A stretch of DNA of 58,479 bases, taken from positions 1 through 58,479 of the forward strand of contig DATBGS010000147.1 in assembly GCA_036557885.1 (NCBI GenBank), read 5' to 3'. Positions 25,413 through 33,865 of the stretch are shown here, piece by piece. A program made the translations under genes and the position numbers. The DNA is from DATBGS01 sp036557885. GTDB taxonomy: Bacteria > Chloroflexota > Ktedonobacteria > Ktedonobacterales > DATBGS01. The notes below the pieces were generated by a model. That model saw only the letters and a program-made list of their open reading frames with translations. It ran no database searches and was not told the DNA's origin. Position 1 is the stretch's first letter, and the number at the start of each line of letters is the position of its first letter.

Positions 25413-26948
25413 CTACACAGAAAGCGCTTCCCTGCGCTGAGCCTGGGGCGTTTCCCAACCGCGCGCATGTTCCACAGCGCGTTTCCAACTGGCGTACAGG
25501 TCTTCCCGCTGCTCCCTGCCGATTTGTGGCTCAAAGACCCGATCCACGCCCCACAGCCCAACAAGCTCTTGCTTATCGTGCCAGAATCCAGACGCCAGCC
25601 CCGCCAGGTACGCCGCGCCCAGCGCCGTCGTCTCTGCCACTTTTGGCCGTTCAACTGGCACGCCCAGAATATCGGCCTGGAACTGCATCAGCAGATTGTT
25701 CAGGGACGCGCCGCCATCCACGCGCAAGCGGCGCAGCGGCTCTTTGCTATCGCGCATCATGGCCTCAGCCACGTCGCGCGTCTGGTAACACATAGACTCC
25801 AGCGTGGCCCGCGCCAGATGCCCGGCAGTGGCGCCGCGTGTCAGGCCAAGAATCGTCCCACGCGCCGAGGAATCCCAATAAGGCGCCCCCAACCCAACAA
25901 ATGCCGGGACAAAGTAGACGCCTCCATTATTGGGGACAGATGCAGCCAGGCTTTCTACCTCGCTGCTGGTTTTGATGATGCCCAGGCCGTCGCGCAGCCA
26001 TTGCACCGCCGCGCCAGCTATGAAGACGCTGCCCTCCAGAGCGTAAGTAATCGCAGGGCTGGCGGGGCTGCCCTCGCCCCAGGCAATCGTGGTGAGCAAA
26101 CCGCTGGATGATTCAACCGGCGTCTTGCCAGTGTTCATCAGCAAAAAGCAGCCGGTGCCATAGGTGTTTTTCGCTTGCCCCGCCTCAAAGCACGCCTGTC
26201 CAAAGGTAGCCGCCTGCTGATCGCCTGCATCGCCCGCAATCGGAATGGCTTTGCCAAAAAACTCCGGAGCAGTTTCGCCATAGACCGCGCTGGAAGGCAT
26301 CACCTTTGGCAGCATCTGGCGCGGGATGTTTAGCTCGTTCAGGATGACATCATCCCAATCAAGCGTCCGAATGTTAAAGAGCAGCGTGCGCGAAGCATTA
26401 GAGAAGTCGGTGACGTGGACCCGGCCTTTGGTCAGCCGCCAGATCAAAAACGTATCCGCGTTGCCAAAGAGCAGTTCGCCGCGCCGGGCACGCTCGCGGG
26501 CGCCCGGAACGTTATCCAGAATCCACTTGACCTTCGTGCCCGAAAAATAGGCGTCCGTCACCAGCCCAGTGCGAGCACGTATCTCTTTATCAAAACCTTT
26601 CGCCTTTAACTCGTCGCAAATCGGCACCGTCAGGCGGCTTTGCCAGACAATCGCGTTGAAGATGGGCCTGCCGCTCTCGCGCTCCCAGACAAACGTCGTC
26701 TCGCGCTGGTTGGTGATGCCAATGGCCGCAACGTCATCAGCTGAGATGCCCGCCTTCCGCAGCACCTCCTGCGCAACCTGAAGCTGCGTGCTCCAGATGT
26801 CTTCGGGATTATGCTCGACCAGTCCGGGTTGGGGGTAAATCTGGGGAAACTCTTTCTGCGCAACCTGCGCAATGGTGCCAGCAGAGGTAAAAAGGATAGC
26901 GCGGGAACTGGTGGTCCCTTGATCTAACGCCAGCACAAACTGAGCCAT
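25413..26948 (-). CDS. glpK: Glycerol kinase
   Basis: The 511-residue enzyme phosphorylates glycerol with ATP. It shows LALDQGTTSSRAILF (phosphate 1 loop), GITNQRETTFVWERESGRP, GDAGDQQAATFGQAC, NTYGTGCFLLMNTG and LRVDGGASLNNLLMQFQAD, all diagnostic for GlpK. Length matches the family. The ATG at 26948 follows AGAAGGAGG; an upstream in-frame ATG (27059) has no family match before this point. First gene of the glycerol operon. Confidence 0.95.
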   Translation of the reverse strand: MAQFVLALDQGTTSSRAILFTSAGTIAQVAQKEFPQIYPQPGLVEHNPEDIWSTQLQVAQEVLRKAGISADDVAAIGITNQRETTFVWERESGRPIFNAIVWQSRLTVPICDELKAKGFDKEIRARTGLVTDAYFSGTKVKWILDNVPGARERARRGELLFGNADTFLIWRLTKGRVHVTDFSNASRTLLFNIRTLDWDDVILNELNIPRQMLPKVMPSSAVYGETAPEFFGKAIPIAGDAGDQQAATFGQACFEAGQAKNTYGTGCFLLMNTGKTPVESSSGLLTTIAWGEGSPASPAITYALEGSVFIAGAAVQWLRDGLGIIKTSSEVESLAASVPNNGGVYFVPAFVGLGAPYWDSSARGTILGLTRGATAGHLARATLESMCYQTRDVAEAMMRDSKEPLRRLRVDGGASLNNLLMQFQADILGVPVERPKVAETTALGAAYLAGLASGFWHDKQELVGLWGVDRVFEPQIGREQREDLYASWKRAVEHARGWETPQAQRREALSV

Positions 26949-27112
26949 GCAGCCCTCCTTCTGGGTATCCTGCAATCCACCGATCAGGAGCAAATCCAGC
27001 GTCCACGAGAATTCGGCAAAGAATATGCCAGCATTTTTCATCTGGCCCCTTGCCAACACCCACCGCGCAAGACATCATTAGGGGAGTTGCTTGCCGTGCC
27101 CCTGCTTTGAGG

Positions 27113-27205
27113 GGTAGCACCGGCGTCCCTGCCGGTGAGCAGCCAGTAGCACCGGCGTCCCTGCCGGTGAGCAGCCACTTGTACCACCGGCTTCTAGCCG
27201 GTAAC
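27113..27205. repeat. GC-rich hairpin repeat, three tandem copies
   Basis: Copies at 27113-27140, 27144-27171 and 27179-27205. The first two share GTAGCACCGGCGTCCCTGCC followed by GGTGAGCAGCCA; the third is divergent (TTGTACCACCGG, CTTCTAG, CCGGTA). They fill the 286-nt gap between the divergent glpK and GNAT genes, so they belong to leader or promoter DNA of one or both. Confidence 0.75.
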
Positions 27206-27234
27206 CTAGCCCCAGAAACAGCAAAGGAGAGGGC

Positions 27235-28047
27235 ATGGCTATAGGACAAACCAAATGGAGCGTTGCGCTGGACGTGAGCGACGCCGAAGCAGCGGCAGTG
27301 CTGGAACAAGACCGCATTTGGAGCAGCTTTATGCTGGCTGACCTTCTTCCGCCCTTTCGCGCGTATAGCCGCTACGCGCTTGCTACCAGAGCAGGCAGCA
27401 ACGGGCACGCGGCCTGCCTCATCTTGCAGCATCCGGCGTTTACGGTCATTTCTTCGTATGGGGCAAACGCAGGCGTTGCCGCCATACTCGCGCAGGCAGC
27501 ACTCCCAAAGCACGCGCTCATTCAAGCGCAGGCCCAACACTTGCCGCTGTTTGAGCGCTATTACCGCTTCGAGACGAACGGGCGCGAACTGCTGCGCATG
27601 GCCGTTTCAGCGCGAACCTTTCGCCCGCCACCAAGCGCCCCTGCTCTCCCTGTGGAGCAGCTTACACGTGCTGATGCAGCCGCGCTGGGGGAGTTGTATA
27701 AGCTCTACCCCGAAGCTCATTTTCATCCAGACCAACTGGAGCATGGCGTGTTCTATGGCCTTCGCAGAGACGGGCGCCTGCTTGCCACTGGCGGCACCCA
27801 TGCCGTCGCACCCGCCTATGGCATAGCCGTCCTGGGAGGCATCTTCACCCATCCAGAGGCGCGCAGGCAGGGCCACGCCACAACCATCACCGCCGCGCTT
27901 GTCGTGCATCTCCTGGCACAGGGCTGCCGCGATGTGGTCCTGAATGTGGTTGCAGAAAATCACCTGGCCATCAGCGTCTATACGCGCCTGGGCTTCCAGG
28001 CACATGTTCGCTACTGGACAGGTCAGGGGATTTGCAGAGAGGATTGA
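27235..28047 (+). CDS. GNAT-family N-acetyltransferase
   Basis: The 270-residue protein has a C-terminal GNAT fold: AVLGGIFTHPEARRQGHATTITAAL supplies the acetyl-CoA loop (core RRQGHA) and VVAENHLAISVYTRLGFQAH the family's C-terminal strand-helix signature. The N-terminal half, with WSSFMLADLLPPFRAYSRYA, is like the extended GNAT proteins of the FR47/GCN5-related type found in Actinobacteria and Chloroflexota. The acceptor substrate is unknown. AAAGGAG precedes the ATG. Confidence 0.8.
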   Translation: MAIGQTKWSVALDVSDAEAAAVLEQDRIWSSFMLADLLPPFRAYSRYALATRAGSNGHAACLILQHPAFTVISSYGANAGVAAILAQAALPKHALIQAQAQHLPLFERYYRFETNGRELLRMAVSARTFRPPPSAPALPVEQLTRADAAALGELYKLYPEAHFHPDQLEHGVFYGLRRDGRLLATGGTHAVAPAYGIAVLGGIFTHPEARRQGHATTITAALVVHLLAQGCRDVVLNVVAENHLAISVYTRLGFQAHVRYWTGQGICRED

Positions 28048-28063
28048 GAGGAACTCTCAGAAG

Positions 28064-28432
28064 TTACAAAGAACGCTTCCGGGTAAAAAAGCGCCTCCAC
28101 CTGCTGAGAGAGGCTTCAGCAGGGCGCTCGCCGCGCAGCAGCGCCTCAACGGTAGAAATAGCTTCATTCGCATTGGGCAGCACCGGAGCGCCGGTGGCAG
28201 CCTTTTTTGCCGGAACGCTTGTGCTTTGCCCCACCCCAACCAGCGCGGAAGCTCGCAATCCCAGGCACCGCTGGCAGAGCATCTCCAGGCGCGGAACTGC
28301 CATCGAAGCCAGGCCGTGTCCTGGCGTTGCGCGTTCCTCCACGTGTTCCAGGCAGCAAGCGGCCCCACAGCCCTGGCAGATCGCCACCGCAGGCATTGTG
28401 TGCCCTTCACGCTGGCAGGTGTAGCAGTTCAT
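28064..28432 (-). CDS. Cys-rich zinc-binding protein, DUF2180-like
   Basis: The 122-residue protein begins MNCYTCQREGHTMPAVAICQ and has paired cysteines (Cys3/Cys6, Cys19/Cys22, Cys26/Cys27) plus His30 in CCLEHVEE, a treble-clef or B-box-like zinc site that fits DUF2180. A second CxxC (LCQRCLGLRA) follows at about 53-56, then a disordered stretch and a basic C-terminus (SRWRRFFTRKRS). The function of the family is unknown; nucleic-acid or protein binding is plausible. Confidence 0.65.
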   Translation of the reverse strand: MNCYTCQREGHTMPAVAICQGCGAACCLEHVEERATPGHGLASMAVPRLEMLCQRCLGLRASALVGVGQSTSVPAKKAATGAPVLPNANEAISTVEALLRGERPAEASLSRWRRFFTRKRSL

Positions 28433-28511
28433 CTGAGAGATTGTCCTTTCAAGAGCTTATCGCGTTTCATCTTGTCTAACAGATGGCTGAGGCTCTGTCA
28501 ATGGACTAATG

Positions 28512-28554
28512 ACAACAGTTGGGCTGATGACAGTGCCATCAGCCCAACTGTTGT
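28512..28554. terminator. Strong hairpin at the end of the macroglobulin locus
   Basis: A perfect 18-bp stem (28512-28529 with 28537-28554; arm end CAGCCCAACTGTTGT) around a 7-nt loop begins 9 nt after the stop of the macroglobulin C-terminal ORF. On the minus strand it is followed by CATTAGTCCATTG without a T-run, so it is a likely but not classical terminator. Confidence 0.6.
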
Positions 28555-28562
28555 ACCTGCTC

Positions 28563-29858
28563 TTACAGCGTAATCCGCACCTCCAGCAGCCCCGGATTGC
28601 CCACCTGTTCTTCCTTGAACATATTGCGCACAATCACCGCCCAGTGCTGCGCGGGCACATCTTTGGCTTTTGGGCCGCCCGTGATCGCCCTGGCAAGCTG
28701 CTGGATGGGTCCGGGCTGGCCCTTGCCGCCGTTGCCCTCGGCCATCCCCACCGCTGCGGCCACCTCGACGGGCACCAGCGTGGGGCCAACCGCCGCCAGC
28801 GGCACGCGCAGTTCGTTTTTCTCGGCAAAGTCCAGCGCAAAGCGCTTCACCTGCCCACCACCCACCACACGCGCCAACCCATCCGGCAGGCAGACATGCG
28901 CCACCAGACACGGCTCGTAGCGCGGCACGCGAATCACCAGATCAAGCGCGTCGCCCACCTTGAAGACCTGCGCGGGCTTGCCGCCTTTCTCCAGGCTGAT
29001 CTCCACCTGAAGTTCGCTCTTGAAGTCGTTCCAATCCTCGATCACTTCCGCCGTCACCTCAACGGTCAGCACACCCTTCTTGCAGGCCACCGACTCCACC
29101 GGTTCCGTGCTTTCCAGCGCTTCGCCTAGCGTAATCAGCTTGCCATTCACCTCCACCTGGTCGGCATTGGCGCCCGTCGCGCCAATGCCCGCGCGACGCA
29201 GCCCAATCATCAGCACCAGCGCCGCCGCCGTATCAACGGTGCTGTAGAGGATGCCCGACTCGTTGATCTGGTTGGTCAGGTAGTTGGTCCCTTTGATGAC
29301 CAGAGGCAAATCACTTGGCGCGCCAGCCGCCAGCAGCGCGGCTGAGGCATAGGCCGTTTCCTCGCGGTTGGTCACTGCCGCGCCCCACAGCCGATAGGAG
29401 GGCTGGTTGGGTGGCACGTCCACGAAGGTCTGCCCATCCTTCTCGCGCAGGCGGCTGCGCACATACGCGGCTGCCTCCGCCTTCTTCTCGGCCTTGGAGC
29501 CATTCGAGAGCACCAGATAGGCATCGTGGCAGCTTTTCACCTCATCCGGCGGATAGCCCAGCTTATAGACTTTCGCCGCGTCGCTTGCCATCTTGCGAAT
29601 CTCGGTGAGCGCCTCAGACATCGCCTGGCTGATACCGCTGATCTGCTCTGGCTTGGGCAGATTCAACTGGTGCCGCGTGCCCAGCGGCGCACAGTAATTG
29701 TCTGGAGAGCGGCTGCCGCCTTCATTGGGCGGATAAAGCGTATAGCCGCGCCCCGGCAGATACATGCTCTGGATGCGCTTGTAGTACGCCAGCGCGGAGC
29801 TTTCGTACTCGTCGCGCACTTCGGGCTTATCGAGATTGGAGAAGTAACCCGTAAACAT
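28563..29858 (-). CDS. Alpha-2-macroglobulin-like protein, C-terminal part (continues in frame from the UGA at 29889)
   Basis: As an isolated ORF this gives 431 residues from ATG 29858, but it is in the same frame as the upstream 791-codon ORF, separated only by TGA and ten sense codons (IQQSSAKVLA). The sequence fits the thioester and receptor-binding part of bacterial alpha-2-macroglobulins: helical repeats such as YASAALLAAGA and the typical STVDTAAALVLMIGL, then beta-rich C-terminal domains. Read through, the protein is 1233 residues. If it is instead a separate protein it would start by reinitiation: AAGG lies 8 nt before the ATG, inside the hairpin at 29859-29874. It lacks a signal peptide either way. 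Confidence 0.75.
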   Translation of the reverse strand: MFTGYFSNLDKPEVRDEYESSALAYYKRIQSMYLPGRGYTLYPPNEGGSRSPDNYCAPLGTRHQLNLPKPEQISGISQAMSEALTEIRKMASDAAKVYKLGYPPDEVKSCHDAYLVLSNGSKAEKKAEAAAYVRSRLREKDGQTFVDVPPNQPSYRLWGAAVTNREETAYASAALLAAGAPSDLPLVIKGTNYLTNQINESGILYSTVDTAAALVLMIGLRRAGIGATGANADQVEVNGKLITLGEALESTEPVESVACKKGVLTVEVTAEVIEDWNDFKSELQVEISLEKGGKPAQVFKVGDALDLVIRVPRYEPCLVAHVCLPDGLARVVGGGQVKRFALDFAEKNELRVPLAAVGPTLVPVEVAAAVGMAEGNGGKGQPGPIQQLARAITGGPKAKDVPAQHWAVIVRNMFKEEQVGNPGLLEVRITL

Positions 29859-29891
29859 GGCTAAGACCTTAGCCGAACTTTGCTGTATTCA
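29859..29891 (-). other. In-frame UGA at the thioester cysteine with a SECIS-like hairpin
   Basis: Minus-strand mRNA reads YPHG, UGA (29891-29889), IQQSSAKVLAM. In macroglobulins this site is PYGC-x-EQ, so UGA takes the place of the thioester Cys and Gln at +3 is kept. Fourteen nt after the UGA a hairpin GGCUAA-GGUC-UUAGCC (29874-29859) has a 6-bp stem and a tetraloop starting 20 nt after the UGA. Known bacterial SECIS elements have a small apical loop with G in its first two positions, 16-37 nt after the UGA; the loop GGUC is that of E. coli fdhF. Recoding to selenocysteine is inference. A Cys-to-stop mutation is the alternative. Confidence 0.6.
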
Positions 29892-32264
29892 GCCATGTGG
29901 GTATTTACAGGCCCCTTCGACAAAGACTTCAAAGGGCCGCTCCAACCCAGGCAAGACGCGCAGGGCTTTCGCCTTCTCCTCCGTTTTGCTGAGCGCCTCG
30001 CCCGCCGTCAGCAGGCGCGTGCGCTTCACCAGATGGCGCATCCTCCCTGGCGGAGTCACATAGCGCTCGCTCACATCAGCCTCGCCGCTGACCACATCGC
30101 GCACCATCGCCGTGAACGCGCCGGGCTGCACGGGGAAGCGCACCGCCGTACCGCTCCTCACCTCCTCGTCTGGCCCCAACTTCCGACCATCCACCCACAG
30201 CGAGACTGGCTCGCCATCGCGCTGCACCACCACACGCGCCCGCCCGCTGGCTGCGCCCACATGCACAGTCCCCAAGACCTGATCACCAGAGAAGACAAAG
30301 GGCGAAAGCACCAGTTCGCCATAGACCGGCAACTGCGCCTCAAGCTGTGCCTCCTCGCGCACCCAATCCAGCCCATCCAGCGCAAAGGCTTCGATGCTGT
30401 AGATCGTCAGCGCGTCGCCCAGCTTGATCGTGACTTCTTCCTGGCCCTTCACATACACGATGCTGTTGTGGATGACCTCCGGGAACTCGACGCGAATGGG
30501 CGTGAGCGTCGCCGTAGCAGCAGGCTTATCATCTACCTCCTTCATCACCGCTTTCTCAGCAGTGACCTCTTCATCCCTGTGCCTTCCGCTTGCAACCTCA
30601 GCCAGCATTCCCCCTAGCGCTACCGGAGCAGCCGCTGCATCGGCAAAGGCTCTTCTCATCAAGCCGCCGCCCCCTCTGCGTACTGAGGGGCCTTGCGGCG
30701 CTGGCGCCATCATCGGGGCTGGCGGAGGCATCATCGAGAGTGACTGCGCTGGCATTGCAGGCACTGCCCCACTTGTGAGCGTTATGGCTCTGGCATAGTA
30801 CATCCCTGGCGGCGGGAAAGGTGGCTCATAGCCAGCCGCGTAGAGATTGGCCCCTGGCTCGCCTGGCGACCAGCCATGCTGGGGCAGCGCCGCTTTGATG
30901 CGCGCCGCCAGTTCCACCTGCGGGTCGCTAGGCGCGATTAATCGCTGGTCTTTGACGATCACCTGTACCGGCACCGTCCGATCTGGCTGATTCGTGCGCA
31001 GGGTTAGCTTGACACGCTCGCCCGGCCTGGCCTTCTCTGGCGCGTTGATCGAGAGCGACAGGTCGCTGGGCCGCACCACCGCGCACCAGCCCTCCCAGGC
31101 TTTGCCTTTGACAAACGCTCCCACCAACAGCACACCATAGGGCGCGGGCGTCTTGATGCTGAACTCGGTGCCTGGGGCCACGTTCTCTTGCAGCGCCTCG
31201 GTGACTTCGCCCGTCGCGGGCGACACCATCACCACGCGCAGCAGATCAGCCCCGGCCCGCGCCACCATGTTGACCTTCTCGCCAATCACGTCACTGACCA
31301 GGAACGGCGACGTATTCGTGCCACGCTCGGCAATATACAGCCCCCGACAGACCTCAGCGCCAGGCAGCGGCAGCAAGCTCAATTCCTGCACCTTGCCAAA
31401 TTCGCTGATGGTGATGGCTTCGCGCCGCTCCTGCTCGGAGCCTTTCAGCGCGACGGTTGCGCTGCGTTCGCCCGCGATGATGTTGAGCGTGTATGGTCCC
31501 GCGCCGGTCAGTTCCACCTTGCCGGAGCAGCGCCCCTCCGCATCGGGTTTCAACTGCTGGCGCTTGCCCACGCGATTGCCGCGCTCGATCAGTTCTACAT
31601 CTACCTCGTCGGTAAAAGGCTGCCCAAAGGCACGCAGCAGCAAGGTAAAGCTGAGCGTGGTGCCCTCCATCGTGCGCTTCACCAGATCAGCGGTCAGCGG
31701 CGCCAGCCGATATTCCGCTACCTCAAAACGGGCGGCGCTCACCTCGGTGCCTTCCAGCGTGGCCTCGTATTCGCCTTCCGGCAGACCAGAAAGCCCGCGC
31801 AGACACAGGCCATAGTCGTCCAGGGTGGCGGTATAGCTGGCGTAGTGGTTGCCGCTCAAGCGTAACGTTAGTTTCAGGTCGGCTTTGGGACGCTGTGGCG
31901 AGGCAATCAACAGCCGCACCGTATCTTTGCCCGCCCGATAGAGCGCCTTGTCGCTGGTCAACGAAATAAGATCAGGTTTGGCGTAAGGCTGCCCCGCGAC
32001 GGTGGCCCCTGGCAGCGTCACCTCTTTGTCGCCTAAAAACACTACAGCCGAGCGTTTGCTAATTTCCCCAACGGTGGCCTGGCTAAAGCCCCATTGATCC
32101 ATCCCAGGGAATGCCTGCTCCATCCACCCCGGCTTAATAAATGCAAATCGCCTTCCTACCAGAACCAGATCGCCCAATTTCTCGGCCAATCCCTGGTCCC
32201 GCAGCGTCACTCGCCTATCTCTCAGCGCTGGAGAGGGCGGGGATGGGTTCGGGTTTGACATCAT
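29889..32264 (-). CDS. Alpha-2-macroglobulin-like protein, N-terminal part (ends at the candidate selenocysteine UGA)
   Basis: The 791 codons encode the MG-domain part of a macroglobulin: DKALYRAGKDTVRLLI is a typical MG1 strand, RPGERVKLTLRTNQPDRTVP a later MG domain, and a Gly/Pro/Met-rich linker (about 485-540) replaces the bait region. The end, LERPFEVFVEGACKYPHG, is the run-up to the thioester loop, so the ORF stops exactly at that site with UGA (see 29859-29891). Cys786 lies six residues before it. No signal peptide or lipobox is present (MMSNPNPSPPSPALRD), unlike periplasmic macroglobulins, which suggests a cytosolic role. No frameshift or other lesion is seen, which argues against an old pseudogene. 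Confidence 0.78.
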   Translation of the reverse strand: MMSNPNPSPPSPALRDRRVTLRDQGLAEKLGDLVLVGRRFAFIKPGWMEQAFPGMDQWGFSQATVGEISKRSAVVFLGDKEVTLPGATVAGQPYAKPDLISLTSDKALYRAGKDTVRLLIASPQRPKADLKLTLRLSGNHYASYTATLDDYGLCLRGLSGLPEGEYEATLEGTEVSAARFEVAEYRLAPLTADLVKRTMEGTTLSFTLLLRAFGQPFTDEVDVELIERGNRVGKRQQLKPDAEGRCSGKVELTGAGPYTLNIIAGERSATVALKGSEQERREAITISEFGKVQELSLLPLPGAEVCRGLYIAERGTNTSPFLVSDVIGEKVNMVARAGADLLRVVMVSPATGEVTEALQENVAPGTEFSIKTPAPYGVLLVGAFVKGKAWEGWCAVVRPSDLSLSINAPEKARPGERVKLTLRTNQPDRTVPVQVIVKDQRLIAPSDPQVELAARIKAALPQHGWSPGEPGANLYAAGYEPPFPPPGMYYARAITLTSGAVPAMPAQSLSMMPPPAPMMAPAPQGPSVRRGGGGLMRRAFADAAAAPVALGGMLAEVASGRHRDEEVTAEKAVMKEVDDKPAATATLTPIRVEFPEVIHNSIVYVKGQEEVTIKLGDALTIYSIEAFALDGLDWVREEAQLEAQLPVYGELVLSPFVFSGDQVLGTVHVGAASGRARVVVQRDGEPVSLWVDGRKLGPDEEVRSGTAVRFPVQPGAFTAMVRDVVSGEADVSERYVTPPGRMRHLVKRTRLLTAGEALSKTEEKAKALRVLPGLERPFEVFVEGACKYPHG

Positions 32265-32568
32265 TGTTCCCCTTTACAATGCACCTGTTGCCGCTCTACA
32301 CGTAGAATGGTTTCGTAGCTCGTCTACCTCCCCTACACCCTGAGCAATGCTATAATACATACTCTATTTTTGACAACACCAGCATTCAGTCTAACAGAGG
32401 CACGCACCGCTGACAAGTGAACAAAATCACACCTCCTCACGTGACCAGCAAAAGAAACAGTCCGTCTCATCTTCATAAGAAGGGCATGCTCTTGGGGAGT
32501 TGGCGGGCGCCACGCCGCTCCAGCCTGATGGTATAGAAGCAAGTCACGCCTGAAGAGGGGGCGTTATC
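32265..32568. other. Intergenic region between divergent genes
   Basis: This 304-nt gap separates the macroglobulin start (minus) from a hydrolase gene (plus). It is AT-richer in the middle. On the minus strand TTGTCA (32371-32376), 16 bp and TATAGC (32349-32354) is a possible promoter for the macroglobulin gene; on the plus strand TATAAT (32351-32356) overlaps it without a good -35 box. No gene or repeat is evident. Confidence 0.4.
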
Positions 32569-33849
32569 ATGGCCGCACAAGAGCAAGAAAATCTAGATTC
32601 TATTAGTAGTGTCTCGCCCGCCGTGCCCCCTTTGGGGGTAGCCCCGGCCACCGCGCCGGGGAACGGAGCAACCGCGCCTACACGAAAACGCCTGCGCGGG
32701 CTGGGCAAATGGGTCGCCCGCGTTACTCTGGCAGCCGTACTGCTGCTGGGCTTCTTCCTTTCGGTGGTTCCGCTGGGCCGCGCAACTACACGCGCTGCCA
32801 TTCTCGTACCAGGACTGCTGAGCGCCACCCAACCCGCGCCGCTGGTCGTGGCAGGCGAAGAAATTAGCCATACCTCCATCACGATCTCTGCCCAGAATGG
32901 CCCGGTGTTTCTGGATGTGTACGCGCCAACCTCCGCGCCCGCGCTCGTCCCCGGCTCACGCGAGGCAGTGGTCATGGTTCCCGGCGTGGGGGATAACCGC
33001 ACCGACCCGCAGCTCATCAATCTTTCGGAATCGCTGGCCCGCGCGGGCATTGTCGCGGTAGAGATGACCACGCCCGCGCTGATCGGCTTTAACATTACAC
33101 CAGCGGATACCGATGCGATTGTGCAGGCCGTGCTCTTTGCGTCGCATCTGCCCGGCGTGAATCCAGCCCATGTGGGCATTGTCGGCTTTAGCGGTGGCAG
33201 CGTCATGGCTTGCCGCGCCGCTGCCGACCCGCGCATCCGCGATCAGGTCGCCTTTATCACGCTGTTTGGCTCGTGGTTTAATGCCGCCAACGTGCTGCGC
33301 GACTTTGGGCAACGCTCGGTGACGGTGGATGGGCAAACACAGCCATTTCACCCCTACGCAACGGCCATTAAAGTGATGGCGACTATCGTCGCGGGCACCC
33401 TGCCACCTGCCGAGAGCACAAAGCTGCTCACCGCGCTGGCACCGGGCGGGGAGCCGCTCCAACACCCCGAACAGGAGCTACCATCTCCGGGCGCGGCGGC
33501 TGCCTATCATCTGCTGGCTGGCGACGACCCGACCCATGCCGACGCGAATATCGCCGCGCTCTCGCCAGCGCTGAAAGACCTGCTCACCGCGCTCTCGCCC
33601 AGCGACTTCCTTGACCAAATCCATACGCCGATCTATCTTTTACATGACCACAACGACCCGGCGATTCCTTCGGTAGAATCAGGAGACTTTGCCGCCGCGC
33701 TGACGCAAATGGGGCATAAGCACGACTTTGTGGAGTTTGGCATCTTCCACCACACGGAAATCACCAGCGGCTTTGGGCTGGGGCCGCTGCTGGCGGATGG
33801 CAGCCAGTTGTATCGCATCCTGACGAAAGTAGCGTCGGCAGGGGCATAA
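32569..33849 (+). CDS. Membrane-anchored alpha/beta hydrolase
   Basis: The 426-residue protein has a basic N-terminus (RKRLRGLGKWVAR), one membrane segment (about 50-66) and an outside hydrolase domain. VVMVPGVGDNRTDP is the oxyanion-hole loop, VGIVGFSGGSVMAC the nucleophile elbow (GFSGGS), LLHDHNDPAIPSVES the acid region and FGIFHHTEI the histidine. It resembles dienelactone-hydrolase-like or secreted esterase families; the substrate is unknown. A copy of the GC-rich hairpin repeat lies inside the coding sequence (32634-32663) and codes for GVAPATAPGN in the flexible N-terminal tail. Confidence 0.8.
   Translation: MAAQEQENLDSISSVSPAVPPLGVAPATAPGNGATAPTRKRLRGLGKWVARVTLAAVLLLGFFLSVVPLGRATTRAAILVPGLLSATQPAPLVVAGEEISHTSITISAQNGPVFLDVYAPTSAPALVPGSREAVVMVPGVGDNRTDPQLINLSESLARAGIVAVEMTTPALIGFNITPADTDAIVQAVLFASHLPGVNPAHVGIVGFSGGSVMACRAAADPRIRDQVAFITLFGSWFNAANVLRDFGQRSVTVDGQTQPFHPYATAIKVMATIVAGTLPPAESTKLLTALAPGGEPLQHPEQELPSPGAAAAYHLLAGDDPTHADANIAALSPALKDLLTALSPSDFLDQIHTPIYLLHDHNDPAIPSVESGDFAAALTQMGHKHDFVEFGIFHHTEITSGFGLGPLLADGSQLYRILTKVASAGA
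32634..32663. repeat. GC-rich hairpin repeat inside a coding sequence (CCCCGG subtype)
   Basis: GGGGGTAGCCCCGG, CCACCGCG, CCGGGGAAC lies within the hydrolase gene, in frame, in the disordered cytoplasmic tail. It carries the C-G version of the stem seen at 39.96 and 41.88 kb. Confidence 0.65.
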
Positions 33850-33865
33850 CAAGAAAGGCGCTCTC

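Noticed and set aside
27113..27205. Three repeats spaced about 31-35 nt as a short CRISPR array
   Set aside because: The units are the dispersed hairpin repeat found in many places, the intervening sequence is only 3-8 nt, and no cas gene is present.
29889..29891. Reading UGA as tryptophan (code reassignment)
   Set aside because: Many intact genes here end in UGA, for example arsC, the aquaporin and hyuB, so UGA is a normal stop in this genome.
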